The translations under genes were made by a program, and so were the position numbers. The notes under the pieces are model-generated. The model saw only the letters and a program-made list of their open reading frames with translations, was not told the origin of the DNA and did no database searches. From NCBI RefSeq assembly GCF_947242115.1, contig NC_074711.1:55078963-55142962 (forward strand): 64,000 nucleotides of DNA, given 5' to 3'. This document shows, piece after piece, positions 33,901-42,224 of this stretch. The stretch is from Biomphalaria glabrata. Lineage: Eukaryota; Mollusca; Gastropoda; Planorbidae. Numbering within the stretch: the first letter of the stretch is position 1; every line of letters starts with the position of its first letter.

Positions 33901-36900
33901 CATCTTTTTTTTAAATCGCAGCTACAGGCCAGTTATAAAACGGGGGGAGGGGGGAAGGGGTTTACAAAATTTCCTAAAAATTTTTAAAAGTCTGTTCCCA
34001 TCACTGATGTTTGTAAAATGTTTTACATGTTTCAGATGTTCCTTCAGAGTTGAAGATAATTTACTTCGTAGTCCAAACCTCCCACAGGACAACAGGGGAT
34101 GGGAGCGGGCAGGGTTTGAACCCATGACCATCAATATGTTCGAACGACAGTCCAGCGCACAAACCGCATGTCCAGGCAGCCATCCATTGACCACACTCCT
34201 CAAATTATTATCCAATATTTTTTAAAATATATTTTTGCTTATTTAAATATTTCATGCTAAAGTGATTTTTAGTGATCTAGATCTAGCTAGCTAGTCCTGC
34301 AATTCACTTCCCCCAACTCCCCTAGGACTCATAATGATTGCACCTCCAAAATGTATACATCCACATGCCAAATAGAAATAGCAATACATTTTAGTTTGTT
34401 TAAACTGTAGGGGCCCATCATTTGTTGGAAAATGCCGTTTTTTTTTTTTTGTTTTTTTTTTTGCGTGGGGAGAAGGGATTGAGACTTGCTTTACATTTGC
34501 CCTCTACCTTATGCATTTCATTCTCTTTAGTGGATTGGGATAAGACCACCTGTTATCATGGACTGAATTTTTTATAAACTTTTAGTTTTTTAGGTACGGT
34601 GTAGATTAATTGGTGTTGATTATAAATTATAATTCTGGAAGCCTTAAATTTTTTATTATATTATGACAATATTTGTTTTTCTTTCTTTATAGTATCAGAT
34701 GGTATCCAGAAGAAACCTCAGAACATTGGTATAAACCTTTTCCACGTTATGAAGTTGGATACTCTTTCTTCTGGCTTGTGTTAATACCATTTGTTTTTGT
34801 TTTAGCTCATCAGGTAATATTTATTCTTCAATAACCTTTTTTTTTTTCACTAATGTTATCTTATATAATACAGACGTTACTTCAAAAAAGAAGATGATTA
34901 CGTCCTACGCGTCATGCATTTAGTCATGCATATTAACCAATGACTTAAATTCTGCCAAGTCACTGGTTTTCCTGGCTAGCTCAGGCAACCCATTCCATGC
35001 TCTAATAGCACTAGGGATGGTTAGGATGGTTAACTCAGTAGTATAATAAAGAACTTTTTAAAACTGGATTTATTAAAACATATTGAATAAAACTGCCAAA
35101 ATATATGGGAAGAGTTAAATGCTGCTGTTTAAAAGGGGACTATTGCTTAGTTGTTCCTTGTATATGGTAAACAAACTGATTAAAATTTAATGTTTTTTTG
35201 TGATGGGTGAATGATTTGGCTAGGGCTTTAGCATATATATATATATAATTACTTAACATATATCATATATAGTATTGTAATAACTTAAGTGAGGCAACTC
35301 AACGAGGACATAGACGTTTATTTACACGAGGACATCACAAACACTTAGTAACGTCTGCCTTGAGCACAGCATCTCCATATTGGCTCTAGACTTGGGCGGA
35401 AATCGTTAGTCTCTTATGTCAACATCCGACTTGTCTGGTCACTGATAGTGCGCACCTTCTTTCTGCACTATCTTGGATGGCGGTGCGCATGGCAAAGTCA
35501 TAACATTGCCCCCGTCTTAGCACTTTTCGTCCCGAAAAGAAACACTGCAGCTGAGGTTTGACAGTTCAGGTGGAGGTCGATCAGTGGGAGCCACAGGCGC
35601 CACGAGGCCATCCGCATTGTTTTCTTCCAGTGCCGCTTTCTCTTTCTCCAGTTGACCAGGCTGTTGTTGCGATAATGACGTGGCCGTTTGCCACACAAAG
35701 AGATAGGGTCGAGCACTGTTTTCTTCAGCACAGCCGTTGATCTGACACGCTGTTTCAGCAGACCTTCCCGACAGACGCCTCTCAAGGGAGCTTCAGGTTC
35801 GCTTGCAGCCACGTTGCAAGCAAAGTCCAATGCACCGAAGTCATCCTCAGACAACAGTCTTACGTCCAGAAGATAGGTCTCTTCAGGTTCAAGTGGAAAA
35901 TGTCTTTCTCTTGACAGCTCAGATTTAGAGTGATTTGATTGACATTCATCTATGCCAATGTCGATGATGATGGTAGAAGTACATATGCGCTGTTGGTGGT
36001 TTTCTTGGCATCTAAATTCTATGTGTGAAGCGCCGCACGTACAGTTCATGCTAAACTTCTGGATGCTGTTGTCAAGCTTCGAATTTCCCTCGTGAGCACC
36101 GACAGATAGGCAGAGGTCTTTAAAGTCCACAGCAACAGGCTTAGACGCAGACCCAATGTTGTCTTCATCTGTCTGGCTCATTGAGGTACTGGTAACAGGT
36201 ACAACAGGAACAAACGCTTCAGGCACATAACAGACTTCAGTTAAGGTACTGGTAACAGGTACAACAGGAACAAATACTTCATTTGTCTCTTTCCGTTTGA
36301 CTCGGTACATCTCGTTGAGATTATCACAGCAATCGCCATCACGTTTCTCGTCTTGAAAGTCACAACCACAAGACTTGCCCACAACACAGACACAGACGGC
36401 GCTCAAATCCCCAGCGTCTCCGTCACCACTGTTTGTGCAACCACAGTCTTGACCAAGCAACTTCTTAACCAACGAGTCTACAGGCAACTGCTCCTTTACA
36501 AACGAGTTAACTCCTTCTTTCAGCTGAGACAACATTTTATCTACCTTGTTCCCCATACTGTTAATTTGTTCACACATTGCTTCATTTATCTTGCCAATAA
36601 GCTCATAAATCTCCGGTTCAATTTCAAATAAGTAGGTATCTGGATCTTCGTCTTCATCTATCAAGGCTTGCCGGAGACGAGCTGTAAGCACCTCCTTTGT
36701 ACCACCAATTATCTCATATCGGTTACGAAGTTCCTTCCTAAGCTCTCTAACTGAGAGTTGGTCTAATCGTTTCAAAGCTGCCATTGTAAATCCTACCTCC
36801 TCTCGTTGAGTTGCCTATAATCCCACTTCTGACAACCAATTGTAATAACTTAAGTGAGGCAACTCAACGAGGACATAGACGTTTATTTACACGAGGACAT

Positions 36901-39900
36901 CACAAACACTTAGTAACGTCTGCCTTGAGCACAGCATCTCCATATTGGCTCTAGACTTGGGCGGAAATCGTTAGTCTCTTATGTCAACATCCGACTTGTC
37001 TGGTCACTGATAGTGCGCACCTTCTTTCTGCACTATCTTGGATGGCGGTGCGCATGGCAAAGTCATAACAGTATGAAAATTAAGTGTAACTATTTGTTAA
37101 TTCTTTCTCAGGTGCTTTATATAGTTTTAGTCAACTGTATTCTTAGACCAAATGATGAATACTTAACTATGTATCGATACCTGACTGCCAAAGAGTCATC
37201 ATTTATATTTCGCATGTGTAACATCTTTGGGCCTAGGTAAGTTTTTTGCTTCATTTATTAAATATCTGATGGCTACTTACATTTATCATTTTAAAAAAAT
37301 GACTTGAAAAATATTTCCCTCACATTGTAGGCATAGCTGAAATTTAGCACACACACCCCCCCACCCCCTCCTATTTTATAATTTAAATAGACATCAATTT
37401 TTTCTACTAAATGATTGGCCACAAAAGTGATTGGACACTAAACATGCTATAGAAGCATGAAAGATGCTTTTTTATTTTATAAATATCCAATTTACTGTTT
37501 CTGTATTGGGAATCATATTTTTAATTTAGTCCATCATTCATTATTATCAGATATACTGTAAAACTTACTTTCTTGACCTTAACCTGTGTTTTACACCAAT
37601 TATATATTAACAATTTGGAGTTTATTGGGAGTCTATCTCATATCATACATCTTTAAGAACTATTTTTGTTGAGCTAATTTAATATTCTTAAAGTATATAG
37701 CTTTATCTAAATTGCCTTTACTTTCTTACTGAAAAAATATTCTATGAATAAAAATTTAAGTACCCGTGGTGGCTTAGTGGTTAAGCACTTAGCTTCTGAA
37801 CCTGGGGTACTGGGTTCGAATCTCTGTGAAGACTGGGATTTTGAATTTCAGGATTTTTAGGATTTTTTTTTTCCACCCAATTCTAATGGGTACCTGATTT
37901 AAGTTGGGGAAAAGTAAAGGCGGTTGGTAGGCCACATGACACCTTGCTCATTAACTGTTTGCCATAGAAATAGATGACCTTAACATCATCTGCCCCTTAG
38001 ATTCCATGATCTGAAAGAGAAACTTTACTTTAACTTTTACCCTGAATTATATATTTATTTACTCAGGACAGGACACCAGAAACCACTGGCGGATCGGGGG
38101 GGGGGGGGGGGGGGCGGACGAATTATAGTATAGAATTCACACAATTTGTATGCGAATTTATTACTTATGTTAATAATATATACTAATTATTTATATTTCA
38201 ACCTATTTTTAGATTATTTCGCCCCCCCCCCTTCTAGTATTTTGGCCGATTTGGTAGGGTCTGGAGGGGGCGATGGCATCAATCCGCCCCCCCCCCCCTC
38301 CACCATAAACTTTCGAGTGGGGGGGGCGGTCTTATTTATTTGTAGAAATCACAGCTTTCTAATAGAATCAATTAGATATATATTATATATATATGATTAA
38401 AACTTGTTATTGGTATTTTAACCGGTCTTTATATTATGTCGTTCACCTGTTGGCCGATTGGAAGGGGAAGAGCGAATACCTCCACTGCCCTTCCCATCTA
38501 AACCCTTTGAGTGGGGGGGCCGTCCTACTTTTATGGAGAAATCATAGTATGTGAACAAAATTAGTCGAATATCTATATAATATAAACAGGTGGAAGTGCG
38601 ATACATGCAATCCCCTTCCCCCCATCGGACAAATCAATACTTTTTATTTTTGTATTATAGTAAGAAATTACAAAATTTAAAAAATCTGTCACTAATAATT
38701 TATATATGCTATAAAGTAAATTCTTATATCGAGTCGCCCAACCCCTATTCTTTAATGCAAAATGCAATCATTAGCAGAAATTATAAAAAGGAGCGAGGAT
38801 TAATCGTTTTCATTTTACCGCCCTTTCCAGACAGAGTTTGTGTAGTTTCACATGAATTTATCATAACTATTTTAAGAAAGACTTTGCTTTGGAAAAGTTA
38901 TAATTCAAACGAAATTTTTCAATATTACAGTCACGGTTGAGATGAGTTCAAAAGCCAGATAATCTTTTCCTAGTCGACTTTTTCCAACCTTTACTCTCTC
39001 ATATTTTTCTAGTTAAATAAATTTAGGACTATAACTCACAGTTTATGCTAGAATTTTATTGAATATTATTAATCGAATTTTTTTTTTTTCGGCGGCGATC
39101 CTGAAAACCTTAATCTTAATATGTGGGGTATCTAATCTTTTCAAAGAACAAATCGGTTTTATTTGCATTGTATTAAGTGACTATAAATTCATATTAGAAT
39201 ATTTTTCTCATTATTCAAAAGGCACTTTATAATAGAATGAATAATGAGCTGTAGGTCAGGAGAATGCGTTACTGCAGTGAAGAATGCCAGAAAACGCTTT
39301 CAGCGTCGTGGCTTCGCCCCGAACCTCACTGATGATTAATAAGCTGTAGATGTCAGGAGAATGCGTTTCTGCAGTGAAGAATGCAAGAAAACGCTTTTGG
39401 AGTCGGGGCGAACCGAACCCCACTAATACATAATGAGCTGTAGATGTCAAAAGAATGCGATTCAGCCGTGAAAAATGCAAGAAAACGCTTTTGGCGTCGG
39501 GGCTTCGCCCCGAATCCCACAGATAAGTAATGAGCTGTAGATGTCATAAGAATGCGTTTCAGCCGTGAAAAATACAAGAAAACGCTTTTGGCGTCTGGGC
39601 TTCGCCCCGAATCCCACTGATGAATAATGAGCTGTAGATGTCAGGAGGATGCGTTTCTGCAGTGAAAAATGCAAGAAAACGCTTTTGGCGTCGGGGCTTC
39701 GCCCCGAATCCCACAGATACATAATGAGCTGTAGATGTCAGGAGGATGCGTTTCTGCAGAGAAAAATGCAAGACAACGCTTTTGGCGTCGGGGCTTCGCC
39801 CCGAACACCACTAATAGGTAATGAGCTGTACATGTCAGAAGAATGCGTTTCAGCCGTGAATAATGCAAGAAAACGCTTTTGGCGTCGGGGCTTCGCCGAG

Positions 39901-40632
39901 AACCCCACTGATAAATAATGAGCTGTAGATGTCAGAAGAATGCGTTTCTGCAAAGAAAAATGCAAGAAAACGCTTTTGGGCGTCGGGGCTTCGCCCCGAA
40001 CCCCATTGAAGAAGCTTAAAGCGCTCCCCCAGACCCCCAAGCTTGCAAGAGAAAGACTGTTTTTTTTCGACGAAGATTGAGAAACAGTCTTATTTTATTC
40101 TCATATATCGAATATATATATATATATATATATGCTGTACGCACGTTTATGCATAGGGTTAGGGTTTACTGGGCGTTAGGGTTAGGGTTTGGAAAAAAAT
40201 CGCCCCCCACCACTCCAAAGTTCTGGATCCGCCAGTGCCAGAAACATGTGATTCATAGGCAACACTACTTTTATAATTACTATATAATTTTCTGTTTCAA
40301 TCCACAGATTCCGTATCCAGCTGTATGTTGCATGGGGTCTATCTCTTGTGTTGATTATGCTTCTCTTCAATCCAGTCTGGTACAACTTCTTCATTCCCCA
40401 TTGTGTGGTGGTCTCAGTGTCTATCATCATAGCCATCTACAATGGTGCTACCTACTACTTGGATGTGTTCAGCATTGAGCGCATGAGCAGGCACAGGAAT
40501 GGTAATCATGAGTCTGCTTCCTCAGGTGCCAATATTGCCTACAATAACACTCAAGAGAAAGTGCTGTATGGGGCACTTGTAAACAGTGATTTGAAAGATG
40601 GTGTTCAAGATGCTAATAAAAGTTCAAATTGA
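21964..40632 (+). CDS. GPC1: Glycerophosphocholine acyltransferase (Gpc1/DUF2838 family), 9 coding exons
   Basis: Nine exons read in one phase: 21964-22027, 22877-22964, 23213-23321, 23453-23613, 24222-24293, 32794-32955, 34693-34813, 37112-37236 and 40308-40632. All introns have GT-AG borders. The 408-residue product has a polar N-terminus (about 1-87), roughly eight membrane segments, and a polar tail after about 365. Family-typical motifs are FCYFAN (exon 5), NGPLIW at 182-187 and RNSLVFHSLDKVTSLYIH at 193-210 (exon 6). Yeast Gpc1 (YGR149W) acylates glycerophosphocholine to lysophosphatidylcholine using acyl-CoA in a deacylation/reacylation cycle; the same reaction here is inferred from family membership. 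The start ATG overlaps a possible AG acceptor (TGCAG at 21965-21969), so an upstream exon could supply a different start. Introns 5 (8.5 kb), 7 and 8 are swollen by mobile elements. The symbol follows yeast and is not vertebrate glypican-1. Confidence 0.88.
22291..22778. mobile_element. Solo LTR, 488 bp, in intron 1
   Basis: The segment starts TGTTATAACCCTATTCGC and ends GAATCGTAACA, the TG...CA form of an LTR, and is flanked on both sides by ATAT (22287-22290 and 22779-22782) as a 4-bp target-site duplication. No interior is present, so it is a recombination-derived solo LTR of a Gypsy-like element. ATTAAA near 22670 could be its polyadenylation signal, which would put it in the plus orientation. 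The flanking ATAT lies in an AT-rich tract, so the duplication is only moderately convincing. Confidence 0.6.
23927..24050. repeat. 31-39 bp tandem repeat in intron 4
   Basis: Four units begin CCCCTTCTCTAGAT (or AGAA) at 23927, 23966, 23997 and 24028 and continue CCTTGCCATGGTTATAG. The first unit is 39 bp and the next two are 31 bp. It lies in the intron between coding exons 4 and 5. Confidence 0.8.
25916..26258 (-). mobile_element. 5'-truncated LINE 3' end with target-site duplication
   Basis: The minus strand encodes INFLPRKEQSTIFQLRTGHT, then LCRHCAHPFETVNHILFECP and an alanine/serine-rich end before a stop, the C-terminus of a LINE protein with its CxxC...H...C cluster. The 3' end (plus-strand left side) is a GAAGAA repeat. 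AGGTTAGGGGTAC is present on both sides, a 13-bp target-site duplication, and copy A keeps the uninterrupted site near 15959-15971. Only the last 340 bp inserted, typical of incomplete target-primed reverse transcription. Confidence 0.85.
26366..26874 (-). repeat. 3' LTR of the 4,990-bp element
   Basis: The plus-strand left end begins TGTGATGTTGC and the right end finishes ATGTTACA. It is the longer of the two LTRs. Confidence 0.8.
26952..28643 (-). CDS. Gag-like protein with integrase-type tail (LTR element)
   Basis: A 563-residue open frame. Residues 30-85 form a charged, probably coiled-coil region rich in E, K and R. Residues 105-280 are a retrotransposon gag core with a SCAN-like stretch near 240-262. 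Residues 321-334 are one CCHC zinc knuckle (C-X2-C-X4-H-X4-C), followed by an arginine/asparagine-rich region. A DSG at 410-412 resembles the start of an aspartic protease. From about 445 the sequence resembles the tail that follows the integrase in Gypsy polyproteins (LQNGTAVRMQ, RSGRIVNKP). The frame looks open throughout. Codon use is AT-rich. It belongs to a mobile element and is not a host gene. Confidence 0.8.
   Translation of the reverse strand: MATSSYVDLKEVKETAMQDGKAMELKGKDLAAYVQQVVKEETERQRQEIERQDRIRKEEYEKQKEDREHEAKMEKMRLDAAQARAQTEQGNNTNNSNNYTTQRDNPNSQTWLKRKIQSFDEQKDDIGDFLKRYEAKMSTFNMPEEEWSEILIDFVHGQALTICQNHDHHIDDSYQVLKRELLNAYGHNATTFRKKYFDNIPSLEIEPQTTINMEKDFFNKWVKLEKVNNSYEGLKNFILVDNFVNKCDPQLQSFIRERNPKTIDEITEIMRVYKNAYPNKPFSDRDKSKVDLIGYTKENVDRSRNRNRSNSGNRKYSEITCFKCQGKGHIAANCRRGNSRSGSRNRYNEQNNSRYRSRDRNDRGNYRNRSYSREYKNKGTDRIYFMEGNRNNFAVYPGFVDRIPVELIRDSGCNTLAVKTKFVKPHWYKGFTRKRKGVKSHNPLQNGTAVRMQLNSEWKPGTVVSKHSKPRSYNVKSGNKVYRRNRIHIRKSSEKANRFDNNYDFPDDLSEQPEPLDLESPILQTTLDFEPPLHTASSNTSRPNEPYVTRSGRIVNKPKRLDL
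28644..30962 (-). other. Long leader of the 4,990-bp LTR element
   Basis: About 2.3 kb between the 5' LTR and the gag-like frame without a credible gene. The half nearest gag is AT-rich with many CTAGATCT motifs; the half nearest the LTR is GC-richer with repeated TGACGAATAACGG phrases. A 160-codon frame at 29745-30227 has no recognisable domain. Confidence 0.5.
30017..30115. repeat. 40-bp tandem repeat in the LTR-element leader
   Basis: Units start CTGACGAATAACG at 30017, 30057 and 30097 and continue TTTCTTGACGATGACTTGAT. There are two full units and one partial. Confidence 0.85.
30963..30980 (-). promoter_or_regulatory. Primer-binding-like site of the LTR element
   Basis: One base inside the 5' LTR the minus strand reads TGGCGACCCCGAACCTCG. 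The leading TGG fits pairing with a tRNA CCA end. I cannot name the tRNA. Confidence 0.5.
30982..31355 (-). repeat. 5' LTR of the 4,990-bp element
   Basis: The plus strand starts TGTGATGTTGC and ends TGTCTAACA. It matches the left LTR without visible differences from its start to AATAAGGTGT. Confidence 0.8.
31491..31576. repeat. 43-bp tandem duplication
   Basis: Two units starting TCAGAAGCA (31491 and 31534) share CCATCTCATAAGGA and TTGATCAATC-like ends, with several differences. It lies in intron 5. Confidence 0.75.
31577..32790. other. Rest of intron 5, unassigned
   Basis: AT-rich intronic sequence without a recognisable element. Open frames are short and have no domain. Confidence 0.45.
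33672..33862 (-). mobile_element. tRNA-derived SINE, family C
   Basis: On the minus strand the head reads AGCGTGGTCGAGAGGCCAAG, with an A-box-like TGGTCGAGAGG, then a B-box-like GGTTCGACACC. The body contains GCAGAGTTGTGTTTACTGAG and GGCAGCACGGAAAACCAAC and ends near CCACAAATGAGATTGGACC. It lies in intron 6. Confidence 0.7.
34010..34199 (-). mobile_element. tRNA-derived SINE, family B (second copy)
   Basis: The minus strand reads CATGCGGTTTGTGCGCTGGA, then GGGTTCAAACCCTGCCCGC, then GGAGGTTTGGACTACGAAGT and CAACTCTGAAGGAACATCTG. These match the plus-strand copy at 5465-5650. Overlapping 97- and 127-codon frames are artefacts of it. Confidence 0.75.
34853..35018 (-). mobile_element. Jockey/CR1-like LINE 3' end, short copy
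   Basis: This is the inverted counterpart of about 1020-1188: TTATATAATACAGACGTTAC, GATTACGTCCTACGCGTCAT and CATTCCATGCTCTAATAGCA match in order. Only the last 160 bp inserted, in antisense, in intron 7. Confidence 0.8.
35276..35505 (-). repeat. 3' LTR of the 1,795-bp element
   Basis: 230 bp with no visible difference from its partner at 36841-37070. It overlaps the final codons of the SAP-domain frame. Confidence 0.9.
35498..36784 (-). CDS. SAP-domain protein of the 1,795-bp LTR element
   Basis: A 428-residue frame starting MAALKRLDQLSVRELRKELR. Residues 10-41 fit a SAP domain (helix, GGTK turn, helix), a nucleic-acid-binding module also found at the start of some metazoan Gypsy gag proteins. 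An acidic linker and a predicted helical segment (60-110) follow. Residues 115-155 contain several cysteines (GCGCT, CGCDF) without a clean zinc knuckle. Two near-identical phrases, VPVVPVTSTLTEVCYVP and VPVVPVTSTSMSQ, form a short internal repeat near 172-205. No protease, reverse transcriptase or integrase motif is visible. It is a mobile-element protein and its status as functional gag is unproven. Confidence 0.7.
   Translation of the reverse strand: MAALKRLDQLSVRELRKELRNRYEIIGGTKEVLTARLRQALIDEDEDPDTYLFEIEPEIYELIGKINEAMCEQINSMGNKVDKMLSQLKEGVNSFVKEQLPVDSLVKKLLGQDCGCTNSGDGDAGDLSAVCVCVVGKSCGCDFQDEKRDGDCCDNLNEMYRVKRKETNEVFVPVVPVTSTLTEVCYVPEAFVPVVPVTSTSMSQTDEDNIGSASKPVAVDFKDLCLSVGAHEGNSKLDNSIQKFSMNCTCGASHIEFRCQENHQQRICTSTIIIDIGIDECQSNHSKSELSRERHFPLEPEETYLLDVRLLSEDDFGALDFACNVAASEPEAPLRGVCREGLLKQRVRSTAVLKKTVLDPISLCGKRPRHYRNNSLVNWRKRKRHWKKTMRMASWRLWLPLIDLHLNCQTSAAVFLFGTKSAKTGAML
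36820..36838 (-). promoter_or_regulatory. tRNA-Leu-type primer-binding site
   Basis: Two bases inside the 5' LTR the minus strand reads TGGTTGTCAGAAGTGGGAT, which resembles the complement of a tRNA-Leu 3' end. The array element at 46522-63604 has a closely similar site. Confidence 0.6.
36841..37070 (-). repeat. 5' LTR of the 1,795-bp element
   Basis: Partner of 35276-35505; 230 bp, TG...CA ends. Confidence 0.9.
37757..38035 (+). mobile_element. tRNA-derived SINE, family A (best copy)
   Basis: Both Pol III boxes are present: TGGCTTAGTGG at 37770-37780 (exact A-box consensus) and GGTTCGAATCT at 37813-37823. The body has TAATGGGTACCTGATTTAAG, AAAGGCGGTTGGTAGG, CCACATGACACCTTG and CATCATCTGCCCC. 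It ends in CTTTACTTTAAC-like sequence. This is the most complete member of the family in the window and lies in sense orientation in intron 8. Confidence 0.85.
39243..40015. repeat. 97-bp minisatellite, eight units
   Basis: Units begin at GAGCTGTAGATGTCAG-like anchors at 39245, 39341, 39435, 39532, 39629, 39725, 39823 and 39920, so the period is 94-98 bp. Each contains AATGCAAGAAAACGCTTTTG, then GGCGTCGGGGCTTCGCCCCG with a perfect GGGGCTTCGCCCC hairpin in most units. Open frames of 70-100 codons occur on both strands because 97-98 bp units keep shifting frame; they are not genes. The last unit runs into AGCGCTCCCCCAGACCCCC. Confidence 0.9.
40150..40192 (+). repeat. Telomere-like TTAGGG units
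   Basis: GGGTTAGGGTTT occurs twice around ACTGGGCG near the right end of the hAT-like transposon. It matches the metazoan telomere hexamer but is only four or five units long. Confidence 0.75.
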
Positions 40633-42169
40633 GCTGATGAATATGTGACATTAGTATTTATTGTTGGGCTCCATAATTTCTGCCCTTGTTTTGCAAGATT
40701 GTGGCTGCTTTCATATTTTGGAGATGTGTTATTTTAATCTTTGTGATGATGTCCTAAGAAACTGTACAGAAATCAGCTCAGTGAGTGAAAATAATTTTTT
40801 GGTGCAATCTCATCCCAATTGGAAGAATCTTTATTTATGCTTTTTTTTTTTTGCTTATCAACTTTTTATTTCACTATTCTTATTTTGCTATTACAATAAA
40901 AATAGTTAACAAGTTTACAAAAAATATTGATATTTTAATGTCACTCATGGGACATTTTGAGGCATGAATCATCAATTAACTAATAAAAGCTTCAAAATTT
41001 ACTACTCTTTTCATAGCCTGATTAGTTTGACATGAAATTCTCATGAAAATCTAGTTACATTGTATTGGTTTGCATTGTCTTTTTTAAACTATTCAGGTAT
41101 ATTTCTATATTTTTTTTAATATATAAAAATTATATTTCAACCTACTTAGTTTACATTTAACAGTCATCTTATTTATTTATATTTATTGATTTTATTTTAT
41201 GTGCTGTGTAATGCATTGAATGTATTTTCTGAATTAAAATCTATCCAAACAATTTTATCTATAATGTTAGTTCACTCAAGACATTTTTGTTAATAATCTA
41301 AAAGATCTCTTGAAAGCTCACATTTATAGTATTATTATTTTTTTGCTGATAAAAGTGAAAAGTGTTTCAATAATCAAAATACTGATTTTCATGGAAGGGT
41401 ATTTTTTAAACTAATATTCTTAATCTTCTCATTTTGAGAACTGTAAAGATGTTGTTCTTTTTTTTTCCCTCTAATGATTTCAGTTTACCATTGTAATCAC
41501 AAAGCTTTAATCACTAACACAAATTTTGTAGTAGTTAGCAGTTTTGATTCCCAAAGAAAATGTGGTCAAAAGTCAAAATACTCAACTGCTGGTTAGAGTC
41601 CTTGGTAAAGCATCAAGGTTGAAATAATAAAACCTTTTCTTGTGTGATCTAACTAGTGCATATCTATAGATTTAACTCGCATTCAGAATTTGTATTACAG
41701 TTTAGGACCAACATTTCACTACAGTACTAGATTTTGTGTTTTCACATGATGATATTATATGGCAGATTTTTTTATTTTTTTTTTAAACTAGTCGGGTATA
41801 TTTATATTTTTGATGTATGATTCCTTTATTAAACCATATCACAAGTTTTTTTTTTGTTTTTTTTTACATATCATTATTTTATTTAAGAATAGTTTTGCTT
41901 TGTTATACTAAAATAAAATTGAATCAGAACTTGTTGAATCTCTATTTTTATAAAAGAAATGCATTAATCACTGTAAACTTTTTTTTTTATATATGTATAA
42001 ATACAACTATGTTAGCAGTGAAATATATATATATAGGACAAAGTAATGACATTAAAGAAGTTTCCATTGTTTTCAACTTTTTAAATAACAAAAAATTGAG
42101 TGTTGGTTTGCTTTTCCATTCCAAACACATTGTCACTGTTAGTGTAGTTAATGTAGTTAAGATCTATAT
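40633..42169 (+). other. 3' UTR and downstream flank of the acyltransferase gene
   Basis: AT-rich sequence following the stop codon. AATAAA occurs at 40895-40900. No further gene is convincing; a 128-codon frame at 41817-42203 is low-complexity and T-rich. Confidence 0.5.
40895..40900 (+). promoter_or_regulatory. Candidate polyadenylation signal
   Basis: AATAAA lies 263 bases after the TGA stop of the acyltransferase gene. Other A/T-rich hexamers lie farther downstream, so the main site is not certain. Confidence 0.45.
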
Positions 42170-42224
42170 GATTCAGTCTGAAGATTCAAATGATTCAGTC
42201 TGAAGATTCAAATGATTCAGTCTG
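42170..42224. repeat. 22-bp tandem repeat
   Basis: GATTCAGTCTGAAGATTCAA units start at 42170, 42192 and 42214, with two and a half copies and no visible mismatch. Confidence 0.85.

Larger units (their letters stand above)
35276..37070 (-). mobile_element. Young 1,795-bp non-autonomous LTR retrotransposon
   Basis: Two 230-bp LTRs (35276-35505 and 36841-37070) look identical by eye, start TGTAATAAC and end TCATAACA. GTAT flanks both ends (35272-35275, 37071-37074), a 4-bp target-site duplication. The interior has a tRNA-Leu-type primer-binding site at 36820-36838 and one 428-codon frame on the minus strand. No reverse transcriptase or integrase is encoded, so it needs proteins from another element. 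The identical LTRs indicate a very recent insertion. It lies antisense in intron 7 of the acyltransferase gene. Short total length and small LTRs put it between TRIM-like and gag-carrying non-autonomous elements. Confidence 0.88.
38084..40237. mobile_element. hAT-like non-autonomous transposon, 2,154 bp
   Basis: The ends are inverted: CACTGGCGGATC at 38084-38095 and GATCCGCCAGTG at 40226-40237. CCAGAAAC is duplicated exactly on both sides (38076-38083 and 40238-40245), an 8-bp target-site duplication as made by hAT-type transposases, and the TIR resembles the common hAT form CAGTGGCGGATCC. The interior has G and C homopolymer runs, a 97-bp minisatellite (39243-40015), an AT microsatellite and telomere-like TTAGGG units. 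No transposase is present. It lies in intron 8. A partial relative is at 11341-11790. Confidence 0.85.

Noticed and set aside
37755-37830. A second host tRNA gene
   Set aside because: The A and B boxes are good, but the acceptor stem does not close and the sequence continues into the SINE family A body.
39243-40015. Regularly spaced repeats that could suggest a CRISPR array
   Set aside because: The whole 97-bp unit is repeated without unique spacers, the context is eukaryotic, and it lies inside a hAT-like transposon.
39256-40040. Overlapping 70-100 codon frames with repeated peptide phrases, resembling a repeat protein family
   Set aside because: They are translations of a 97-bp minisatellite on both strands and lack independent starts, domains or codon bias.
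40150-40192. True telomere or interstitial telomere from a chromosome fusion
   Set aside because: Only a few TTAGGG units are present, and they lie within the boundaries of a transposon.
41817-42203. 128-codon frame downstream of the acyltransferase gene
   Set aside because: Low-complexity T/A-rich sequence, partly in tandem repeat, with no domain.
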